A DNA stretch of 64,000 bases from Cryptomeria japonica (Eukaryota; Streptophyta; Pinopsida; Cupressales; Cupressaceae): assembly GCF_030272615.1 (NCBI RefSeq), contig NC_081405.1, positions 651,582,920 to 651,646,919 of the forward strand. The letters run 5' to 3'. Position 1 is the stretch's first letter, and every line of letters begins with the position of its first letter. The notes beneath the pieces were generated by a model. The model saw nothing but the letters and a program-made list of their open reading frames with translations, made no database searches and was not told the DNA's origin. Below are positions 58,731 through 64,000 of the stretch, piece by piece. The position numbers and the translations under genes were made by a program.

Positions 58731-59830
58731 ACTCTATTCTACCAATGAAGGAATAGTCTCATCAACATTCTGATCTCTCTTTCTGATCCATTGTTTTGAG
58801 AATTCTTTCTTTACCTCTTCAACCTTCTCTTTACCTTTCAAATTGGGTCCTTTATTATTTGCCGGTGATGCCTTACTTCTACCAAACTTTGCAATATGTC
58901 CAATCTTGTTACAAGCATAACAAGTCACATTATTTTTCTAAATAGCCTTTCCATATCCTATGCCTGTTTGTGTTTTGCATTGATTAGATAAGTGTCCAAA
59001 TCTTCCACAAACATAACATCTTACATTCATTCTGTAGTTTTCTAAATTATGACCAATTTTGTTGCATTTCTAACATTGACCAGTGGGTGTATTAGTGTTC
59101 TGATAGTTTCTAAATCTGCATTGATTTTCTCTATGACCATACTTGTTACAGTTAAAGCATTTCCCATTAAATTTGTAGGCATTAAGTTGTCTTACCAGTT
59201 TACTATGATCATGATTTTTTGCAGTACCAAAGCTTTCACCAACTTCAAATCCAAGTCTATTAGTGTCTCCATTAGGTTTCTAACTTTTCAGCATATCATC
59301 AAGTTCTTTTGAAATTTTCTTGAAAATATCTTTATGTTGATTTGCAGTAGCCAACTCATTTTCCAAGAAATCCTTCTATTTCATGAGTTTAGTTTCATCA
59401 TGTTCCAATTGAATCATATCTATCTTTAACATATCATTTTCATGACTGAGTCATAGATTTTCATTTCTAGCATCATTGATTCTCCTAGCCAAGTCATCTT
59501 CATTCTTCTTTCTATCTTCAGTGTCTTTACAAAATCTCATAGTCATATCTTGCATCTCATTCCTCAAGGTCATGTTTTCTTGTCTCAATTTTCTTACAAG
59601 ATCATTAAGAGTTTCCTTTTCATCATCATCATCATTCTGTATCTTCTCATGGAGTTCTCTTCTTTTGTTTTTAGCAATAGTAAGATTCTCTTGAAGTCCT
59701 TGAATGATTTCCTGTGCAACCTTCAGATCATCTCCAAGCTTGATATTCTTCAACTTTTCTGCATCATAATCCACAAGAGCTATTTCCAATTGCTTTCTCA
59801 AGTTATCCATCTGTACCAGTGTTAGAATCT
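58731..59830 (-). pseudogene. N2 gag-like ORF with four zinc knuckles
   Basis: It starts MDNLRKQLEIAL at about 59808, just inside the primer site. About 160 residues of coiled coil (KKEDDLARRIND etc.) are followed by a linker and four CCHC-type knuckles. These are CFNCNKYGHRENQC (about 59118-59159), a degenerate second with a stop and the last Cys lost (about 59036-59074), CYVCGRFGHLSNQC (58977-59018), and CYACNKIGHIAKFG with the last Cys replaced (about 58882-58923). It ends with a Lys-rich tail. Role: RNA binding and assembly, by analogy with gag. No capsid motif of copia gag is obvious to me. Confidence 0.78.
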
Positions 59831-59866
59831 TCCTCAAGCTGTTAGGATTTTGAAAATAGAGGACCA

Positions 59867-59879
59867 GGCTCTGATACCA
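59867..59879 (-). other. N2 primer binding site (tRNA-iMet type)
   Basis: The minus strand reads TGGTATCAGAGCC, a standard plant copia primer site. Confidence 0.88.
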
Positions 59880-59881
59880 AT

Positions 59882-60640
59882 TTTTAGGATTCCCAAAGAC
59901 ACAAAGATCCTTTCCAGATACCCATAACAAAGAGGAAAAAGATTAAATAATTTGCTTTTAGACGTATGAATGAATGAGAAATCAAATTCTCTGCCACAAA
60001 CATACACATAACCAGGATGCACAAGAAAGCATTATAAGAATAACTGGAATGACTCACAGGCCAAATTACAGTCAAAAGAAATACACACAAACACATAGAT
60101 TTGAAATATATTTCTTCCTTTCTTAGAATGCAAATAGAATGACTCAAAGATCATCTTATTCCGTTACAATTATTATGCCCAAAAATATAAAAAATACATT
60201 CTTCTTTTCCCCTTTTACAATAGAAAATAAAAAATCTCTCCTTGCTGCAACATAAGTTTCCAATAAGAAAATGAAAGAGCCCCCCCTTAGTTTTTTCTTT
60301 TCATTACATATATATCCTCCTTCTTTTTTGAGGATACTTTTAGTTAACATAACCAATTCTTGGAAAAGATTATTAATTACATAAATATTTCTTTTTAACC
60401 TTTCACCTTCCCGTGTAATTGCTACTTTCCAATTGATTTAAAACATTTTAAAAATGTTTTAAATTGCTGCATTGAAAAAGTATTAAAATAATATATTATG
60501 TGATCTCTTATGGTCATGAAATTAAATATAGGAACATTTAAGACCAAAATATTAGGTGGGTTGTCCTCTGATTAAAATAATCCACAACTTTTTTTTGGTT
60601 GCATTTTTTGGCTAGTGGATATATGTGCAAAATTGAACTA
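59882..60640 (-). repeat. LTR-like sequence at the 5' end of N2, uncertain
   Basis: Its plus-strand start TTTTAGGATTCCCAAAGA matches the terminus of the N2 3' LTR (TGTTAGGATTCCCAAAGA), then the sequences diverge completely. A minus-strand TATA-like ATATATATG lies at about 60307-60316. It is either a different LTR subfamily joined by recombination or a disrupted LTR; the right end is a guess. Confidence 0.4.
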
Positions 60641-60895
60641 TCGCAGACTGAACCGTTGAAAACCATGGGGTTCAATTAGAAGGTTCAAAATTATAGACTT
60701 TTCCCACAATATTCTTCATTAATCACTTTTCCTTTACATTCTTGTGTGCATTGAACCTTTAAACCTTGAATTACGGGGTTCAATTAGAAGGTTCAAAGTT
60801 ACAGAACTTCATTAATTACTTTGCCTTTACATTGTTGTGCATGTTGAACCTTTGAACCATGGGGTTTAATTAGAAGGTTCAAAATTACAGACTTA
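60641..60895 (+). repeat. three-copy tandem repeat (about 85-110 bp units)
   Basis: GGGGTTCAATTAGAAGGTTC occurs at about 60667 and 60775 and, with one change, at 60861. Units also share TTGAACCTTTGAACC and CTTTACATT. Spacing is about 108 and 86 bp. Noncoding. Confidence 0.85.
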
Positions 60896-61383
60896 GGTGA
60901 ACATAAAGATTAAAGTCATGAGATTTTTCAATAAAAAAGCTATGACTTGGGGAAGTGATTTTTAAAATTTTTTTCCAAGTTCAAAAACCGGGGTAACAAC
61001 ATGGTAATGTTGTATGAGGATAAAGAAATTGTGTGAAAAGTCTATCCTAGGAATCTCACTCTATTTGCATGTTAATAGGAAATTGTGTTTTATTCTATCT
61101 TGAATGTTTTGATAATATTAGATTACATGGTTCATTTAGTTTCCTTTCTTTCTTCCTTGCGAACCCGATCTATATTTTGGATTTTATTTTTTGAATAATC
61201 TAAATTACTTGAACTGTATTCCCCACTTGTAACCGACAAGTCCCTTGATTGAAACATGCCATATGAGCACAACAATTCTTGCATCATTGTGACCCAATAG
61301 TAGAGACCTTGGGAGGTTAGGAATTTTCCATTCCTTACCTTTTTTAGGAGAAGCTTAGTGATACTTATGTTCTATTAGGTATG
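60896..61383. other. gene-less stretch
   Basis: No ORF of interest. 61228-61270 (CCCTTGATTGAAACATGCCA) resembles 17490-17520, a dispersed repeat of unknown type. Confidence 0.4.
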
Positions 61384-61808
61384 TCAAAAGGCCCATCAAC
61401 AAGCTAGAAGTGTTGATGACTACAAAAGTACTAGTGGCAGTGCTTTCTTTTTGGGAGACTGATTGGTTTCATGGATGAGTAAGAAACAAGAATCAATATC
61501 ATTATCCGTTGTAGAAGCTAAATGCATTGCCACAACTTCTTGTTATACTCAAGTTTTATGAATGAAGCAGACTCTTAAGGATATTAGAGTAGTTTATGAT
61601 GAAGCTATTCTTATTATGTATGATAATATTAGTGCTATAAATATTTTGAAGAATCCAGTTATGCATTCAAGAACTAAACACATTTCAATTCGTTATCATT
61701 TCTTGAGAGAAAAGGTTGCAGAGAAAGAAGTCAAACTAGAATACATTATTACTAAGGCTTTGGCAAAGGATACTTTTGAGTATCTCAGAAAAAATTTAGG
61801 GGTTTTTG
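61384..61808 (+). pseudogene. copia RNase H remnant
   Basis: The plus strand reads SVDDYKSTSGSAFFLGD, LVSWMSKKQESISLS, MYDNISAINILKNPVMHSRT and IRYHFLREKVAEKE, the end of copia pol. It ends at LRKNLGVFV near the N3 LTR boundary. One TGA replaces Trp and the Gln-Thr-Lys start is lost. It differs from the copy at 3151-3714, so it is another family. The 5' part of its pol is absent. Confidence 0.85.
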
Positions 61809-62980
61809 TGTTGAACACACACCAGATGCTGAGAGGGGAAGCGAATCAACATTAACTAAAATTTCAAACTTCAATATTGGATCTAACAATTTTATTCCAA
61901 GCATTCGCTTCAAAGAGTGAATTAAATGAAGACATCATAAAATCATTCACACCAATCACACATGAACACTAATATTTTATATGTGGAAAACCCAATCTGG
62001 GAAAAACTATGGTGAGTACCAACTCACATAAATGATCCACTATATAGAAATTCTCTACAAAAAGGGAGCTAACTGCTCTGGACTTGTAGACCAAGGCTAA
62101 CTGCTCCTGGGTAAGATACAAAAATGACTTGCAAACCTGATGCTAACCACAATAGGGAAAGATACAAAATTAAAACTTATAGAAAAGTAACTATATGAAT
62201 ACATCTCAATATGATGATTACAGTCTCTATTATAGCACAAATTATGACTTGACTAAAATATCTTGACCTCCAAATCCTTGGATCACTGCTCTTATATCAA
62301 CTATCACCTTTGCACTTCAATACCTTCAAATGCAGCCACTTCACTTGCATCGTCATCCTTACATCAAGTCACACATACATTCACCACTGTATTCCACACA
62401 CACATCTATATCTCTATTTTTTCTATCCTAAGTATATATCTACCAATATGGAACAAAAACATCTTCACCAAGTTGGCCAAAAGAAAGGTTGTAACATCTA
62501 TGCACATCTCTGACCCAAATTATACATCCAGACCAAAATATGAAACACATAGAACTTAATCTGAACCAAAACCAAACCAAACATGTAACACTAGACCAAA
62601 AGAATACTTCACACACCATCACTGGATCAAAAATATATGTTACATATAACTCTAATAGCATATCTTGAACACATGAACCAATCATATCATTTCACAATTA
62701 CAAAAGTCTAAACCAAAACAAGCAACACCCAGACCACAACAAACAAACTTTCAATTGTCCTCACCATAAAAAAACATTCAAACATGCTAATATCAATCGG
62801 ATCAACTACAAATACAACCTATCCAAATCCAAACCATAGCACCAATCCATAGTGACCTCCAGTCCAAAAGGATAGCTACAAATACTTCAACATTGTAGCT
62901 AACTCTACTGATGTCCAAACCAGAACCCATTCAGACCACACTATTTTACATTAGTGACAACAAAACATATATTTGTAAAA
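61809..62980 (-). repeat. 3' LTR of N3
   Basis: The plus-strand left end is TGTTGAACACACACC and the right end is followed by ATCTCCCCCTTTGCC (reverse of a polypurine tract). Contains the copia-LTR box at 61981-62014. The minus-strand start reads TTTTACAAATAT, probably a mutated TG. About 1172 bp. Confidence 0.72.
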
Positions 62981-64000
62981 ATCTCCCCCTTTGCCATTGA
63001 TGGAAAACAACCAAAAATGTTTTTAATCTCAGTAAAACTTTCTTGAATGAAAACTAACAACTCCCCCCAGCTGTAACAATCCTTTTGTTCACTTTAAGCA
63101 CATTCTATTATTCTCTTCCTAAAGTAGATATAAAACACTTTTTAATATTCTTCTCCCACTTTTCCATCAAAGGCAAAGGCCAAATCACAAATCATAACAC
63201 ATAAATTATTCAAAATTGCCTGACCAAATATCTTTGAACTTCTTCAACCTAATAACTGAGGCATTCCAAGTACAAGTAGTAGTAGCGAGAATCCTGCTCT
63301 AACATTCACAATCAATAAACTTATTCACAACAATATCAAAAGAATATATATTTAGCATCTTTCTCAACATTTTCTGCATCATCGAGCTAATCTTATGTAG
63401 GAAGAAATTTTTGATTGTATGTTAGCTTGTAGTTCTCCAAACATCCTCATGTAATCATCTCTTTTATGTCTTCTCATAGCTATTTGATCATGCAATTACC
63501 AAGCCTTATTTCTTTCTTTTCCATAAGCATCTACATAGAATTTATAATTCTTATCCATTTCCACTAATTGAGACTCAATACGATAAATTTCATCCTTGAA
63601 TTTCTGAGTGATAGTAGGCCAGCTCAAACAAAATTTGTACAACTCAATAACCTCCATTGATTTCCTTAAATTCATTAAATTAAGGTTCAACACCTGATGT
63701 GATCTTTTACATTTTTTTTGTCATCTTTTCTTTCAGGTTTGTTTCAGAAAATCCTTTCTTAGAATCACAGTCATCTCCTTTAGCTATTCTTTCTACAAGT
63801 ATCTCCAGAAGCTCCTCTGGAAGAAGAACATCAGTAGCAACTAAATTATCTAAACCAAGTACTTCGTAAATGTATTTTCAATAACATTTTTCTCATAAGA
63901 AATATTATTGTGTTATGAATCACCAATGGTCTGCACTTTGTCAAGCTTCCTAATCATTTCAAGTGATTTCTCTTTAATAAGTTCATCATCATCACTCACC
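62981..64000 (-). mobile_element. N3 internal region, runs off the window
   Basis: A polypurine tract (minus AGGGGGAGAT, 62981-62990) is followed by stop-rich minus-strand sequence. The best piece, 63693-63496, is a coiled coil (MEVIELYKFCLSWP..., IESQLVEMDKNYKF) placed like the coiled-coil end of the N2 accessory ORF. 63720-64000 gives short helical fragments. Membership in the N1/N2 family is plausible from order and composition, not proved. Confidence 0.5.

Larger units (their letters stand above)
53918..60640 (-). mobile_element. N2: non-autonomous copia-like element with accessory ORF
   Basis: On the minus strand from the right: LTR-like sequence (from about 60640), iMet primer site, coiled-coil gag with four zinc knuckles, accessory ORF of over 1000 codons, polypurine tract, 3' LTR. 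Same order as N1 and no protease, integrase or RT. The 3' LTR is well defined. The right LTR matches it only in its terminal ~16 bases, so the right boundary is uncertain. Confidence 0.75.

Overview
The window looks like intergenic DNA from a large, repeat-dominated plant genome. A gymnosperm (conifer-type) is my best guess, based on deeply nested, long-diverged LTR retrotransposons, very long Tat-like Ty3/gypsy elements and copia LTRs rich in AACCGGT. The sequence does not prove the lineage. I see no ordinary host gene, tRNA, rRNA or CRISPR array. Nearly everything I can assign is retrotransposon, on both strands, at different stages of decay.

Layout. (1) 1-17472 is a nested stack. A minus-strand non-autonomous copia-like element (N1, 5345-17472) carries a gag with four zinc knuckles and an unrecognised accessory ORF. 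It is split at 5345 by a plus-strand Ty1/copia element (integrase, RT, RNase H and 3' LTR at 1251-5344). That copia is itself cut at 1250 by a Tat-like LTR in reverse orientation (1-1250). Inside the N1 gag sits a structurally complete but pol-less Tat-like element (7956-16177) with two 1672-bp LTRs and the 5-bp target duplication GCTCC. (2) 17473-23800 holds a heavily decayed plus-strand Ty3/gypsy gag-pol, followed by about 2.3 kb of AT-rich sequence. (3) 26101-33640 holds old, stop-riddled reading frames and an LTR-like promoter block, interrupted by a clean solo copia LTR (28364-29721, duplication GTGTA). (4) 33641-53917 is a second nest: a plus-strand copia LTR is split by a 19-kb interval holding a minus-strand Ty3/gypsy element (34102-53205). 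That element is itself split by a pol-less, chromovirus-like gag-protease element (40996-46301, duplication GGGGG). (5) 53918-60640 is a second minus-strand relative of N1 (N2), with a better preserved accessory ORF of about 1050 codons in one frame. (6) 60641-64000 holds a tandem repeat, a plus-strand copia RNase H remnant, and the 3' LTR plus internal start of a possible third relative (N3).

Three points stand out. N1 and N2 share an architecture I do not recognise: tRNA-iMet primer site, coiled-coil gag with four zinc knuckles, no protease, integrase or RT, then a long conserved ORF. Both Ty3/gypsy elements place an archaeal-type RNase H between protease and RT. At least four non-autonomous elements (two pol-less gypsy-like, two copia-like) sit in one 64-kb window, presumably mobilised in trans by autonomous relatives. 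Most in-frame stops that I checked look like C-to-T changes (CAG, CAA, CGA or TGG to stop), as expected for methylated, silenced repeats.
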